A DNA stretch of 64,000 nt from an uncultured SAR116 cluster alpha proteobacterium (GCA_902516825.1 CABXZZ010000001.1:1-64000); one strand, 5' to 3'. Positions 9,801-23,677 are shown, counted from the first letter of the stretch. Notes: generated by a model not told the origin, from the letters alone. Program-made: numbers and translations.

Positions 9801-11339
9801 AAGAATCCTCCATTAAGAGTAAATTATGACGCTTTATCTCAGAAACTAGAGTTTTCGGTGGATAGAACTGTTTTAGGAACAGGAACTGATAGTAATTTCA
9901 ACTCTTTCACAGTATTTGGAAGTGATGAAGCACAAGAAACAAATAACCTAGGAATTCCTGCAAGGGATGACGCTACTGATGGGCTTATAAGAGGCGGTGA
10001 GAGATTACTCACTGGTACCTTTGTTGCGTCCGGAGCTGAAATTGCAGCAGATAAAAGCTATGGTCTCTCTGTTAAATATAATTCAGACACAAAGTCATTT
10101 ACTTTTGCAAGTGGAACTACAGGAGAAGAAATAGCAGCTAATGGCGCCTTAGGAGTAACTACCGACCAAAAAGCATCTTTTATTCAAGTTGGAAGAACAT
10201 CACTAACCAACGAAGAGATACTGTCCTCTCAGGGTAACGCTGATTTTTTAGGAGACAACCTTCTAATGGGAATTGGCGCAACTGCTGATACAATATTTAC
10301 AAATGGCACAGGACTTCGCTCAGAACCTGCTATATCACAGGGTGCAACAGCCAGAGAAGACCTAACAGAAGTATTCCGTCTGGGAACGGATAATAATGAA
10401 AATATATTCAACGTCTCTGTGAATGGTATTAACGGACTTATAGAAATTCCATCACAATTCTATGTTGGCTCTACACTTGCTGAAGCTTTAGAAGAAAGAA
10501 TTAACCAAATTGTTGACCCTGATACCGGTGAGACAGTAGGTGGAGTTACTGTAAAATATAATTCAAGTACAAATAATTTTACATTTACAACAGGAACTTC
10601 CGGATCCGATTCTACGATAAAAGTGAAAGGGACAGCAAGGCTAGGATTAGATAATGTTCCACTTGGCGTGGGTTCTGTTCCACAGATTTACAATCTAGTG
10701 CAGGCAACTAATGAGCAAGGTGTGGCGCTTTTTGTCGATGCTTCAGGAAATGTCGTGGAGACCCCTCCTGAAAACATGGTCGATGGATATTTCCCATTAT
10801 ATATTGATGAAGGAGAGTTAACCTTCGACAAAACAGGTAAACTTATATCCCCAAAAAATAATGTCCACTATGAAAAGCAAGAGGAAGGCTTCTCAATCGC
10901 TCTAGATGTAGATTTCGGACAGTCAACCCAGCTATCTCAGCCCTTTTCGGTTCTATCAGTAGAACAAGATGGTTTTACTTCCGGTCGACTTGACGGATTA
11001 GAAATCGACGCTTCTGGAACAATCCGTGCGAACTATACAAACGGTCAGAATAATCCGCTCGGTAAAATCGTAGTCGCTAATTTTAATAACCAGAATGGTT
11101 TAAAACAGATTGGTAATGCCACATATGTTGAAACGGCCGTTTCTGGAACACCTCAGGTGGGTGAGGCAGGTGCAGAGGGATTTGGTAATATTTTATCTGG
11201 CTCTCTTGAACGATCAAATGTTGATATCACAGAAGAACTAGTAAACCTAATTACAGCACAAAGAAACTTCCAAGCATCTGCGAAAGCGATCGAAACTACA
11301 ACTGGCCTAACACAGACCATTATTAACATTAGGATGTAA
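6852..11339 (+). CDS. flgE: Giant flagellar hook protein FlgE (1495 aa)
   Basis: N-terminal SFYTALTGLNGSQADISASSNNIANVGTTGFKRSRAEFGDIF and C-terminal GSLERSNVDITEELVNLITAQRNFQASAKAIETT both intact; about 1 kb-scale insert domains between. Confidence 0.95.
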   Translation: MSFYTALTGLNGSQADISASSNNIANVGTTGFKRSRAEFGDIFATSPLQNASSSIGSGTILKGIKQQFTQGNIAASLNALDLAISGQGFFALKPSLTSTQTVYTRNGSLNVNNDRYVVDSAGQYLLVYPVNEDGSVTAKDLDSALPMQLPVTSGDPKATGNIELGVNVPAAAEVVPDKTQFADGYSFNPSNPETYTNSTSITIFDDLGNPTIATIYFIKTQNASAEDPTNKYDTRLVINDTVIDPDLVSSVDDAGNQIFIDRFGSQTTEVPDDNYFLEGKGSPLYKLDDLQSLVDSEPTKVRGQVSTFDFGDEGDKLVEIVTDPVLFNATRESGVADSQVFWGKNFLSIKVDDIDTPVNIDIRPGKYNAEQLATEVTRAINNKFGDDRKFQIVQNVDDTLNFNFFKLLPDGTSSGLSNGEIEVDLLSDSFVTDVNGIDLDGASPDFTNEQFLAHAQARINDALNEYAVSSTDDTVQYATALGVNDKLFARTAGSQMSDVLEATEVVKFKHYSSSTDSPTKFVITDNTEIQSADIDSTTADPTTAASYNWSVSNEIFDQGDTFTINVDTDYTYSYTANSGDTRNEVISGLISLIGTELDGSFTITTSEDSSGLSNFTITSDAVDTAFNFSASFSDYLQGASTDTYYTATSSSTTSTAYNLETDTVAIYDIGDQITFSAMINDGTSENQEVISYTITSDDIGTTAADTALNVATAIATDLSPSSFSIAQADPTSAELTISIDDPASTLEAGATITKTTNSSNDISVSDKFLVHSYYGSRPELSVYDKMTAVTAADDSQTIEYDGTDTLKIYVDDASGFTQLENIRIAGNFSDDDIDSGANNLINGREFTIASIDTTNNFITISTQGLGFETNAQTLMFTSTDVHVLSDESTNVEAYFEGAEQVYEDAPIAFNSQKIVLRETGNINKHAYTNDDIANVTGGNGIFEITETIFDLTQDVDGTSTNSLNILGLNGLAQSDTKTVWVDEKNPPLRVNYDALSQKLEFSVDRTVLGTGTDSNFNSFTVFGSDEAQETNNLGIPARDDATDGLIRGGERLLTGTFVASGAEIAADKSYGLSVKYNSDTKSFTFASGTTGEEIAANGALGVTTDQKASFIQVGRTSLTNEEILSSQGNADFLGDNLLMGIGATADTIFTNGTGLRSEPAISQGATAREDLTEVFRLGTDNNENIFNVSVNGINGLIEIPSQFYVGSTLAEALEERINQIVDPDTGETVGGVTVKYNSSTNNFTFTTGTSGSDSTIKVKGTARLGLDNVPLGVGSVPQIYNLVQATNEQGVALFVDASGNVVETPPENMVDGYFPLYIDEGELTFDKTGKLISPKNNVHYEKQEEGFSIALDVDFGQSTQLSQPFSVLSVEQDGFTSGRLDGLEIDASGTIRANYTNGQNNPLGKIVVANFNNQNGLKQIGNATYVETAVSGTPQVGEAGAEGFGNILSGSLERSNVDITEELVNLITAQRNFQASAKAIETTTGLTQTIINIRM

Positions 11340-11377
11340 CAGGTGACAAAAATAGTTAAGCAATATGAGGCTAAATT

Positions 11378-12136
11378 TTGGATAAGTTAATTTACACAGC
11401 GTTCCAATCTATCAATAATGCATTGGATAATAAAGCCATTCGAGCTCAAAATCTCTCTAGTACTAATACTCCTGGTTTTAAAGCAGATATGAGCATTGGA
11501 AGCGCTGGTTCTGGATATCTTGAGCAATTTGATACTCTTTATACAAGGGCATTCCCTGTAATAAACGAAAAAAACGGATTTATCTCTGCAAGTGGACAAA
11601 TACGTCAAACTAGCCAATATCTTGATCTGGCAGTCCGAGGAGATGGATTTTTCTTGGCCCAAAAAGATGGTACTTCACCGTTTTTAACACGGCGTGGAGA
11701 TATGCAGATTAATAATCAAAACATTTTAACTAATGCTGCAAATGAGACTATTTTAAGTAATGATTTAAACCCAATTATTGTTCCACCTCATAGAAAAATG
11801 ATCATCTCTGAAGATGGTAATATTTCTATTGAACCTCAAAATAGTCCACCTGGTACTATAGTGCAGGTTGGGACTATAGGATTAACTCTAGGTGGAGAAG
11901 AACCATTAAAAAAATCTGTTGACGGAAGAATTAGGACTGAAAATGGTGGTGTTCCTGCACCAGACCAACAACCTAGACTCGCGCAAGGGTACATTGAAGA
12001 AAGTAACGTAAATATGATCGAACAATTGGTAGGTTCGATAGAGGAACAAAGACGTTATGAAGTTAATGTAAAGATGATTAAATCAGCTGAGGCGATAGAC
12101 CAAGGCGGTTCCAGCCTTATGCGAATGCCTTCTTAA
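11378..12136 (+). CDS. flgF: Flagellar rod protein FlgF
   Basis: Rod N-terminus with NLSSTNTPGFKAD and C-terminal GYIEESNVNMIEQLVGSIEEQRRYEVNVKMIK; between flgE and flgG. Confidence 0.9.
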   Translation: MDKLIYTAFQSINNALDNKAIRAQNLSSTNTPGFKADMSIGSAGSGYLEQFDTLYTRAFPVINEKNGFISASGQIRQTSQYLDLAVRGDGFFLAQKDGTSPFLTRRGDMQINNQNILTNAANETILSNDLNPIIVPPHRKMIISEDGNISIEPQNSPPGTIVQVGTIGLTLGGEEPLKKSVDGRIRTENGGVPAPDQQPRLAQGYIEESNVNMIEQLVGSIEEQRRYEVNVKMIKSAEAIDQGGSSLMRMPS

Positions 12137-12191
12137 GACATCATCTTAATTTCTTTCAAAACTTTCAATCTCGCGCTTAAGCATAGTTAAT

Positions 12192-12207
12192 TGGCATAAC
12201 AATTGCT
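12192..12207 (+). promoter_or_regulatory. Predicted sigma54 promoter of flgG operon
   Basis: TGGCATAACAATTGCT; GG-N10-GC. Confidence 0.75.
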
Positions 12208-12246
12208 TACCTTCTACAGTATTTTATTTTGCAGGAGAAGCACGAT

Positions 12247-13035
12247 ATGTCTACCAACTCAATGCACGTTGCCAAGACTGGCCTGAATGCCCAACAAACA
12301 AGAATGCAAGTAATCGCTAACAATTTAGCAAACGTCAATACAACTGGATTTAAAAAGGACCGTGCAAACTTTGAATCGCTTCTTTATCAAGTTAGACGTA
12401 ACTCAGGTGAACAAACATCAGCGGAGACTAATCTGACCTCTGCCTTTGCTGTTGGTACTGGAACACGTGTATTAAATACCCAAAAATTATTCACTCAGGG
12501 TAGCTTAGTTACCACAGATAATGCACTCGATGTCGCCATTGAAGGCACTGGCTTCTTCCAAGTTCTTCTTCCAGATGACCGCATTGGATATACAAGGAAC
12601 GGCGCTTTTTCTAGAAATGCAGAAGGTGTTTTAACAACAGGAAGCGGTTATGTGGTACAACCGGAAATACAAATACCAGAGGGGGCCTCTCAGATAAATG
12701 TATCTAGTGACGGGGTCGTTTCTATCGTGGCAGACGGGGCAGTTGTCGCAGAAGAGATTGGGGTTCTTACCCTTGCTGACTTTGCCAACCCGAGAGGTCT
12801 TCAGCCAATTGGGGAGAGTTTTGCTGCAGAGACACAAGCTAGTGGGCCTCCAATTATTGCAAACCCACAAGAGCAAGGATTTGGGAAATTAGTGCAAGGT
12901 TCCCTTGAGTCGTCAAATGTAAATGTAGTCCAAGAACTTGTGGACATGATAGAGACGCAACGTGCTTACGAAGTTAGCTCAAAGTCAATCTCTTCCGTAG
13001 ATGAGATGCTTCGTTTCCTTTCCCAGAATCTCTAG
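12247..13035 (+). CDS. flgG: Flagellar distal rod protein FlgG
   Basis: MHVAKTGLNAQQTRMQVIANNLANVNTTGFKKDRANFESLLYQ; ATG at 12247 after GGAG. Confidence 0.95.
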   Translation: MSTNSMHVAKTGLNAQQTRMQVIANNLANVNTTGFKKDRANFESLLYQVRRNSGEQTSAETNLTSAFAVGTGTRVLNTQKLFTQGSLVTTDNALDVAIEGTGFFQVLLPDDRIGYTRNGAFSRNAEGVLTTGSGYVVQPEIQIPEGASQINVSSDGVVSIVADGAVVAEEIGVLTLADFANPRGLQPIGESFAAETQASGPPIIANPQEQGFGKLVQGSLESSNVNVVQELVDMIETQRAYEVSSKSISSVDEMLRFLSQNL

Positions 13036-13054
13036 ATTATTATTTAGGTATTTA

Positions 13055-13747
13055 ATGATGCGTTCCATTTTTTCTAAAACTATTTTTGCAACTTTTTGCT
13101 TTGTTAGTCTTTGCGGATGCAGCACTCACATGCAGAATACGGCAGCTCTTGAATTCGAGCCCATTTATCCAAACGAGCTTGACATTCCTATTCCGTCAAA
13201 TCCAACTGGCGGCATTTATTCAGAAGCAAAAGGAGGTCTTTTTGCAACAGATAAAAGAGCAAGTGTAATTGGAGATATTCTGACTGTAAACCTATCTGAA
13301 TCATTTTCTGCCACGAAGGCACAAACAGCTTCTTCGAGTAAATCTGATTCCTTTGATGTCACAATGCCTATTGGTCTTCCCAACATTGTAACAGGCGGTT
13401 TTAGCGAGGCGAATGCTTTAACAAGTGGTACCGAACAGTCTTTTTCAGGCTCAGGAGCGGCTGCACAATCAAATACTTTATCTGGATTCTTAGCTGTTAC
13501 AGTAGTTAGGGTACATAATAATGGGAATATGGAAATCGCCGGTCAAAAAAAATTAAACTTAAATAATGGGGATGAATATGTGCGTTTGACTGGCATAATA
13601 AGGCCAAATGATATCTCTGCCTCTAATTTAGTAGATTCCAGTCGCATCGCAAATGCTGAAATCACCTATGTTGGTGCTGGTCAAGTAGCGGACTCGGGGC
13701 GAAAAGGCTGGCTTAGTAACGCAATGAGAACAATTTCTCCTTTTTAA
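13055..13747 (+). CDS. flgH: Flagellar L-ring protein FlgH
   Basis: Lipoprotein signal FVSLCGCS; GDILTVNLSESFSATKAQTASSSKSDS; start moved from 13001 to ATG 13055/13058 to avoid flgG overlap. Confidence 0.95.
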   Translation: MMRSIFSKTIFATFCFVSLCGCSTHMQNTAALEFEPIYPNELDIPIPSNPTGGIYSEAKGGLFATDKRASVIGDILTVNLSESFSATKAQTASSSKSDSFDVTMPIGLPNIVTGGFSEANALTSGTEQSFSGSGAAAQSNTLSGFLAVTVVRVHNNGNMEIAGQKKLNLNNGDEYVRLTGIIRPNDISASNLVDSSRIANAEITYVGAGQVADSGRKGWLSNAMRTISPF

Positions 13748-13759
13748 GGAATAACAGCA

Positions 13760-14899
13760 ATGAGCAAAGTATATAAAAAATTGATTAAAGCTAGCTGTAC
13801 GCTATGTCTATTAGCCGGGCTTATATCCAATGCTAATGCGGACAGACTGAAAGATTTAACATCTATAAGTGGAATAAGAGATAACCCCCTTGTTGGCTAT
13901 GGAATTGTCGTTGGACTTGCAGGTTCAGGCGACGGAAATTCAGGGTTACTTCTGCAATCGATGCAAGCAATGGTCTCTCAATTTGGTTTAGTGACTAATG
14001 CGGCTGGCCTGTCTGGTAAAAATGCTGCAGCAGTCATGGTAACTGCAGAACTCCCAGCATTTTCAAAACCTGGTCAAGCGATCGATATTACTGTTTCAAC
14101 TTTAGGCGCTGCAAAATCATTGCGTGGTGGTACGCTTCTTATGACACCTTTAAAAGGTGCTGACGGCGATACATATGCGATTGCACAAGGTAACCTTGTC
14201 GTTGGAGGCCTTGGAGTTGAGGGAGGAGACGGTTCTTCAATTATTGTTAACATTCCAACAGTCGGACGAATTCCAAAAGGTGCAACTGTTGAGAAAATGG
14301 TGGAGTCCCCTTTCCTTAATAGTGATGTTTTAGTTTTGAACCTTAATCAGTCTGATTTTAGCACAGCAAGCCGCGTTTCAGAGGCTATAAATGATGTATT
14401 TGGTCCAGAGGTGTCTGTTCCTTTGGATTCCTCATCAATCAAAGTTCGCGCTCCGATAGACAAAGCGCAAAAGGTAACATTTATGAGCCTTCTTGAAAAT
14501 GTGGAAGTTCAACCAGCTAGCCCGGCTGCGAAGGTGGTTGTGAATGCGCGTACAGGTACAATTGTTATTGGTGGTGATGTACGTGTAACGCCGGCTGTTG
14601 TAACACATGGCTCTCTGACAGTGCGCGTATCAGAGGACATGGCAACAACACAGGGCCAGAATATCGTCGCCAACGGACAAAATGCAATCGTAACTGGCGG
14701 GGATGTAATACAGACTCCAGATTCAGAGCTTGGATTTAACGCAGAGACTGCGCGCGCCTTCGTTTTTGACACAGGTGTTGAGCTCTCTGACATAGTCGAT
14801 GCAGTAAATAATGTTGGTGCTTCTGCAGCAGACCTTGTCTCTATCTTAGATGCGCTTCGTCAAGCAGGCGCACTCCGCGCTGAAATCGTAGTGATATAA
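13760..14899 (+). CDS. flgI: Flagellar P-ring protein FlgI
   Basis: [32 protein letters not shown]. Confidence 0.97.
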   Translation: MSKVYKKLIKASCTLCLLAGLISNANADRLKDLTSISGIRDNPLVGYGIVVGLAGSGDGNSGLLLQSMQAMVSQFGLVTNAAGLSGKNAAAVMVTAELPAFSKPGQAIDITVSTLGAAKSLRGGTLLMTPLKGADGDTYAIAQGNLVVGGLGVEGGDGSSIIVNIPTVGRIPKGATVEKMVESPFLNSDVLVLNLNQSDFSTASRVSEAINDVFGPEVSVPLDSSSIKVRAPIDKAQKVTFMSLLENVEVQPASPAAKVVVNARTGTIVIGGDVRVTPAVVTHGSLTVRVSEDMATTQGQNIVANGQNAIVTGGDVIQTPDSELGFNAETARAFVFDTGVELSDIVDAVNNVGASAADLVSILDALRQAGALRAEIVVI

Positions 14900-14925
14900 T
14901 ACCGATAGAGAAACAAGAGAATACA

Positions 14926-15219
14926 ATGGAATTACCTTCTTTTTCTTCAGAACACATAACAAGGGTTGAGGTTTTAAATAAAAAGCCTGATAAAAACTCC
15001 GATTTACGCGAAGTGGCTGAACGTTTCGAAGCCATCTTTATTAATCAGATTCTAAAGCAAGCACGTGAAACAAAGCTTGCCGATGACCTATTTGGAAGTT
15101 CCGCGACTACCACATACGAGGAACTTCTCGATACACAAACATCAGAAGATATTGCATCAAACGTTAAACTTGGTATCGCAGACGCTCTGGTTCGACAGTT
15201 TTCTCGAGATGGAGAGTAA
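14926..15219 (+). CDS. flgJ: Short rod-binding protein FlgJ (no muramidase domain)
   Basis: LREVAERFEAIFINQILKQARETKLADDLFGSSATTTYEELLDTQTSEDIA; only 97 aa. Confidence 0.85.
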   Translation: MELPSFSSEHITRVEVLNKKPDKNSDLREVAERFEAIFINQILKQARETKLADDLFGSSATTTYEELLDTQTSEDIASNVKLGIADALVRQFSRDGE

Positions 15220-15222
15220 CCG

Positions 15223-18200
15223 GTGGCAAGTTTAATCGATATTGGTAAATCAGGCTTACAATCTTACCGACAAGCTCTGGCGGTGACTGGCCAAAATATA
15301 TCCAATATAAACACTGATGGTTATAAACGTCGTTCTGTAGAATTAGAGGAGGTCGCTGCAAATCAAGGTGGAATTTCTAGCACTAGTAATCAAACTGGTC
15401 TTGGGGTTCGTGTTGCAGATATTCGACGGTCTTTTGATGAATTTCTCTTAAATAAGGCAAGAAATGCGACCTCCTACTCAGAAACAAATCAGAAATATTT
15501 AACTTCAATTAATCAACTTGAGGATATTTTACTACCTGGAGAAGCTAACCTAGGAAATATGATTGCTAATTTTTTTGATGGACTTCAAGAAATCGCAGCA
15601 TCTCCAGCGGACCTTGCTCCTCGAGTGGCAGCAATGGAAAGAGGAAAAACTGTCGCAAATACTTTCAATCAACTTGCACAATTAACTAGCGAATTGAAAG
15701 ATGGTTTAGAATTTCAAATTCAGCAAGATATCAATGATATAAACATACTCTCAAAAGAATTATTTAATTTAAATAGTCAGCTATCTGGTTCAAGCACTAA
15801 AAATGCACCAAATGCACTTTTAGATAGTAGAGATGTTCTTATTGATAAGTTAAATCAACTTGCAGAAGTGACTGTTACGCTTGACCAAAAAGGCTCCGCA
15901 CTTTTAACCCTCGGAAGCAGTGGTAAAGGTCCGCCGTTACTAACAAAACAAGATAATACTGTTATTGGTTTTGATTTAATTTCGGACAAAGTGACTTTCT
16001 TATTAGAACCTGGAACATCCAACACGCCTACTTCACAGATTACGAATGGCTCCCTGCTTGGTTTATCCAACGCATACCAAACGATTCAATCTGTTGAATC
16101 CTCGATTGATAATCTAGCTCATATATTCAGTAGAGACCTTAATGAACTACATCTGAACGGTATTGATCTTGAAGGGGAAGATGGTAAAGAATTATTTCAC
16201 ACTGTTTCGATAGAAGCAGACGTAAATCCAACAAATTTAGGAAATACCACTGGGAATGTTCAGATATCCGATTTCAGAAAAGTGCAAAATGAGCCCCTCA
16301 CCTTTACCTATCAAGAAGAAAAAGATTTATGGATTGCCCGAAACCCCGCAAATGACGTCATCGCTCAGGGAAGAGAGACCGTCAGTTATTCTGGTTTTGT
16401 TGTAAGCTTTGTTGGAGAGGGCAAAGAAGGGGATCAAATTACAATCAAACCTGCCTATAATGCTGCAGCTAATATTAGTTTTGCACTTACTAGACCTGAG
16501 GAATTTGCAGCGGCATCAAGGCAACTGATAACATCTGATTATAATAATGTAGGTGTCGCTAACATGGAAGCTAAGTTAGCCTCTCCAATAATTGAAACTC
16601 AATTGCTACCAACCATAGAGGATAATTTTAGCAATCAATTGTCGATGATTGGGGCAACTGATTTTATCAGAAATGGTTCGGTTGCTGTAATCCCCGCTAA
16701 TACATCAAACATCGATTTAATAAGCCTGGTTCAACAGTCGCAACTCTCTTATTCCTTAACTGATGACGAAATATCATCTATCACATCTATGACATTAGTG
16801 GTTACTTCTGAAGAAGATACCGATAATGGGTCAACTCTCACCGCTACAAAAAAATATCTTTTCAGCGTAACGGATTCAGATGAAATTGAAACCTTAATTG
16901 AAGAAGGCGCAACAAGAGATGCCGAGGCAATAGCTAAACTTATTAACTTTGGTTTTATAAAAGCAGATGGCTACGACCTTGTAACGACCGACGGTGTTGA
17001 AAGTTGGGTCGCAGATAATTTAACTTATACGCTCCAAGATTTTGGAGGTTATGCATCTGGAAAGTCTAACCAACTCACATTTGCTTTAGCCGATGGTAAT
17101 TTTACCGAAGAATCTGAAATTTTTGCAAATAGTCTAAATATAAATGGAACGCTAACAAATAGAAATGAAGATATTACATCCATTCAAGTTTTTACAAAAG
17201 AAGGAAGGCATTTAGCTGGAAGCCGACTTGATGACTCACAATACGCCGAGCTATTTGTTGAGGAGAATGGTTTTAATGAAAACGCAGTATACAGGGATGA
17301 TTACCTCAACAGCAGTCTTGAAAATGGGTATCTCGGTATGTCAAGTGTTTATAAATCTGATACTACAAATCCATTGATAAATATATCAAACGACAACAGT
17401 GATACCGTCATATCGTTTAATGTTGATTTTTTCGACGGCGTAGATACCAATGAGGTTAGTTTTGATGGTAAAAAGGCTAGTGCGAGCACCTCATTATATA
17501 GAGTAAGCTTAGATGACGGAATAAACACTGCAATAGAAGCTACTATTTACCAGGGTCAAGTTCCTGGCAATACTGAAAATGACATCGCAGTTGCTATGGC
17601 TTCCAAAATTCGTGAAAAAGCTCCAGTAGTAAGTCTCACCGGCGCTGGCATACTGTTAGAACAGCAGAGTATCGATCCCCCGGTGGATTTCGTAACTCCC
17701 GAGGATGGCAACACCACAATTTTCTTAAGTAATAACATTCGTTATGAAGTAAGCAATGAAAATGGAATTTATAATGTAGTTGGAGGGCCCGATAATGCGT
17801 TATCGACTTTAGATTATGATAGCGCAAATAATCAGATCAAATTTATAACCTCTTCTGAACCAGATGATGGGGACAGCGTAGTAATTATTTTCGAAGAAAA
17901 AGAATATGTCATTAGTAAAATAAATGGCGAAATAGAAGTCAGTGGCGGGGAAGAAAACAGACTATCAGCTTTCATTAATTCAGGGATTTCTTTTGACGCA
18001 AATAACTTATCAAGGATGGATTTGAGTTCTGAAAGGCACCTCAGACATCAAAATATAGATTATATTATTTCAAGAGACGCAGCCGGAAATTTTTCGGTCG
18101 GTGGCGGCCACGATTATGCTATAAGCTTGAAGCTTTCCTATGACGAAGGTACAGATATTGGCACTATATCAAGTGAAATTAGACAATTAAAAATAGTGTC

Positions 18201-20442
18201 AAATGATGGTAGTCTCTCAGCGTCAGATATCAAGATACCGGGTTATGACAGCGACGTTGAGGAGATAACAGGTAATTTGGATGCAGCCAAGCGTTTTGGT
18301 ATTGTTACCAGTACAAATTCACCTTTCCTTGAATATAATTTCTATAATGTATCAGAAACTGACACGACAATATCGGATACAAAAGAAAAATTAAAAGCCT
18401 GGAGCCTAGAAGGGTTTGATGAAACTTTTTTTGCAGACCTTGCAAGTGACGGAGCTGGAGGAATTTTTGATTTAGGATTAGGCACATTTGAGGAAGACAG
18501 AACTTTTTCTGAAAATCTCTCAATTTCTCAAACTTCAGCGGACAACTCCCCTGTAATTCAGACCCTTAGTGGTTTTTCTGATACTGACATTGCATATTAT
18601 GCTGGGAAAACAATCACTTTTAGTGATGGAACAAATTCAGTAGATGTCAACTTTAGTATTTCAAATAATACTTCCTCATTATCTGATACGATAGCACTCA
18701 TTCAGGCGGCTGATGGCTATAGCGACCTTGACTTTACAGTATCTGAAGACCCAGATAATAATGATGTGATTTTAATTACTTTCAATGATGACGGCGATGG
18801 AGCTGCCAAAGCAGCAACTGCATCTGTTTCACAATCCCTAAAATCGTTCTCAACTTTTATTCCTGAAACTGTATCCTCAATAGAGGAATTAGTTGAACAT
18901 TTAAATTCAGAAATTAATTCGACGTTGGTAAATGCCAATGGTGATTATGTTGATTTATCCGGAACAGTAGTAGATGAAGAAAATTCTATAAAGAAATGGG
19001 TTCCTCAAAATCACTTAAATTTTCAGAAAGATGAAGACAGCTTACTTGTTACTTTCTTAAGTTCAAATATTAATTTTCAAACAGACAGTGAAATTTCTTT
19101 AACGGTCACAGGAGATAGCTCTAGAGCGCAAGAAGAACCGCAACAAGCTCTAGATATAAGAGTTTTTGGTGGTTTTTCTGTATCAGAGTTAGAGACCCTT
19201 GAGAACAAGGCTATTGCAATATCAAACGGCTCTTCAACTCTGTTAGTGGAATTTGAAACAGCTCCATCAGACCTTGATGACTTAGTGGAGCAAATACAAT
19301 CCCATAAACAGTATGATAATTTGGGATTTGAAGTGAGGGCCGGAACACAATCTTTAATTATTCAAGATCAAGATGAAAATTACCCCTTGATAAGAAATTC
19401 CAGTATTTCTGTAATAGAGGGATATCCGCTAGATTATGATATTTATGTTGACGGTAAAAATATTGTTACGACTTCTCCAACAAGTACAAATGCGACTGTT
19501 GCGATTAATGCTTCCTCCACCTCCTCTATTGGTGAGCGACTAACACTTACAGATTTGCCTGATGAAGACCTTATAGTCGTTTTGTCAGGAACAGGAACAA
19601 GAAAAATTTCTGCAAGTTTCGATATTAATCCTGAAACTACCCCCTATTTGGAGAGAGAATTAACAGTAAGAGTGGCAAGCCAAGTTGACGTTCATGAGGT
19701 TATCATACCTGATGTATCAGGCTTGAGTGACATATTCCAATTAGGCACATCCGTTTTTGACGCTAGTGGAATTGAAAACATAACGGAGTTTACAAATTTA
19801 ATCCATCAATTAGATGAGTATTCAGAGCTGCCATTTACAGTAAGTACAAACGACTCTGGGGATGGTATTTTAATGACTTACAAAACCCAAGGGTTTCAGG
19901 AATACATTACTGTCGTTAGTGATAACACACAGTATGATGTTGAACGGATTGTGGACTCAGACACTGCTACAATTATAGAATTTTTTGATACGGAGACTAA
20001 CACCTCAATCGCTACAAGGACACTTGACCAATTTGGGAAAACTACCGCCGCAGGTTACCAAATTGATCTAAATGGAATTGCTGCTTATGACGACCAATTC
20101 TTTATCTCTTCTAATAATAACGGCGTCGGTGATAATAGAAACATACAATCCTTGATTGCCAGACAGTCATCTGATGCAGATGGCGCGAACACAGGAGGTT
20201 TCCAAGAGATTTTTGGCACCATTGTGGCTGGTCTTGGCTCAAAAATACAGTCAAGTAAATATGCTACACAAGCAGCACAGACATTAAAAGACGCAAGTTT
20301 AGAAGCAGAGGCTTCTTATTCAGGCGTCAACTTGGATACAGAAGCATCCAGGCTTATCGAACTTCAACAGGCCTATCAAGCTTCTGCTCGTATCTTATCA
20401 ACTGCCCGCGACCTTTTTGATACATTAATTCAATCAATGTAG
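15223..20442 (+). CDS. flgK: Giant hook-filament junction protein FlgK (HAP1, 1739 aa), GTG start
   Basis: N-terminal IGKSGLQSYRQALAVTGQNISNINTDGYKRRSVELEE and C-terminal SGVNLDTEASRLIELQQAYQASARILSTARDLFDTLIQSM. Confidence 0.95.
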   Translation: MASLIDIGKSGLQSYRQALAVTGQNISNINTDGYKRRSVELEEVAANQGGISSTSNQTGLGVRVADIRRSFDEFLLNKARNATSYSETNQKYLTSINQLEDILLPGEANLGNMIANFFDGLQEIAASPADLAPRVAAMERGKTVANTFNQLAQLTSELKDGLEFQIQQDINDINILSKELFNLNSQLSGSSTKNAPNALLDSRDVLIDKLNQLAEVTVTLDQKGSALLTLGSSGKGPPLLTKQDNTVIGFDLISDKVTFLLEPGTSNTPTSQITNGSLLGLSNAYQTIQSVESSIDNLAHIFSRDLNELHLNGIDLEGEDGKELFHTVSIEADVNPTNLGNTTGNVQISDFRKVQNEPLTFTYQEEKDLWIARNPANDVIAQGRETVSYSGFVVSFVGEGKEGDQITIKPAYNAAANISFALTRPEEFAAASRQLITSDYNNVGVANMEAKLASPIIETQLLPTIEDNFSNQLSMIGATDFIRNGSVAVIPANTSNIDLISLVQQSQLSYSLTDDEISSITSMTLVVTSEEDTDNGSTLTATKKYLFSVTDSDEIETLIEEGATRDAEAIAKLINFGFIKADGYDLVTTDGVESWVADNLTYTLQDFGGYASGKSNQLTFALADGNFTEESEIFANSLNINGTLTNRNEDITSIQVFTKEGRHLAGSRLDDSQYAELFVEENGFNENAVYRDDYLNSSLENGYLGMSSVYKSDTTNPLINISNDNSDTVISFNVDFFDGVDTNEVSFDGKKASASTSLYRVSLDDGINTAIEATIYQGQVPGNTENDIAVAMASKIREKAPVVSLTGAGILLEQQSIDPPVDFVTPEDGNTTIFLSNNIRYEVSNENGIYNVVGGPDNALSTLDYDSANNQIKFITSSEPDDGDSVVIIFEEKEYVISKINGEIEVSGGEENRLSAFINSGISFDANNLSRMDLSSERHLRHQNIDYIISRDAAGNFSVGGGHDYAISLKLSYDEGTDIGTISSEIRQLKIVSNDGSLSASDIKIPGYDSDVEEITGNLDAAKRFGIVTSTNSPFLEYNFYNVSETDTTISDTKEKLKAWSLEGFDETFFADLASDGAGGIFDLGLGTFEEDRTFSENLSISQTSADNSPVIQTLSGFSDTDIAYYAGKTITFSDGTNSVDVNFSISNNTSSLSDTIALIQAADGYSDLDFTVSEDPDNNDVILITFNDDGDGAAKAATASVSQSLKSFSTFIPETVSSIEELVEHLNSEINSTLVNANGDYVDLSGTVVDEENSIKKWVPQNHLNFQKDEDSLLVTFLSSNINFQTDSEISLTVTGDSSRAQEEPQQALDIRVFGGFSVSELETLENKAIAISNGSSTLLVEFETAPSDLDDLVEQIQSHKQYDNLGFEVRAGTQSLIIQDQDENYPLIRNSSISVIEGYPLDYDIYVDGKNIVTTSPTSTNATVAINASSTSSIGERLTLTDLPDEDLIVVLSGTGTRKISASFDINPETTPYLERELTVRVASQVDVHEVIIPDVSGLSDIFQLGTSVFDASGIENITEFTNLIHQLDEYSELPFTVSTNDSGDGILMTYKTQGFQEYITVVSDNTQYDVERIVDSDTATIIEFFDTETNTSIATRTLDQFGKTTAAGYQIDLNGIAAYDDQFFISSNNNGVGDNRNIQSLIARQSSDADGANTGGFQEIFGTIVAGLGSKIQSSKYATQAAQTLKDASLEAEASYSGVNLDTEASRLIELQQAYQASARILSTARDLFDTLIQSM
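17730..18140 (+). repeat. Three degenerate protein repeats inside FlgK
   Basis: IRYEVSNENGIYNVVGGPDNALS / KEYVISKINGEIEVSGGEENRLS / IDYIISRDAAGNFSVGGGHDYAIS. Confidence 0.6.
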
Positions 20443-20452
20443 GAACTTTATT

Positions 20453-23673
<3,221 letters not shown>

Positions 23674-23677
<4 letters not shown>

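Noticed and set aside
6852-11339. Giant flgE as an artefactual fusion of two genes
   Set aside because: Only one set of hook N- and C-terminal motifs, in order, with continuous frame; same pattern seen independently in flgK, fliD and flagellins.
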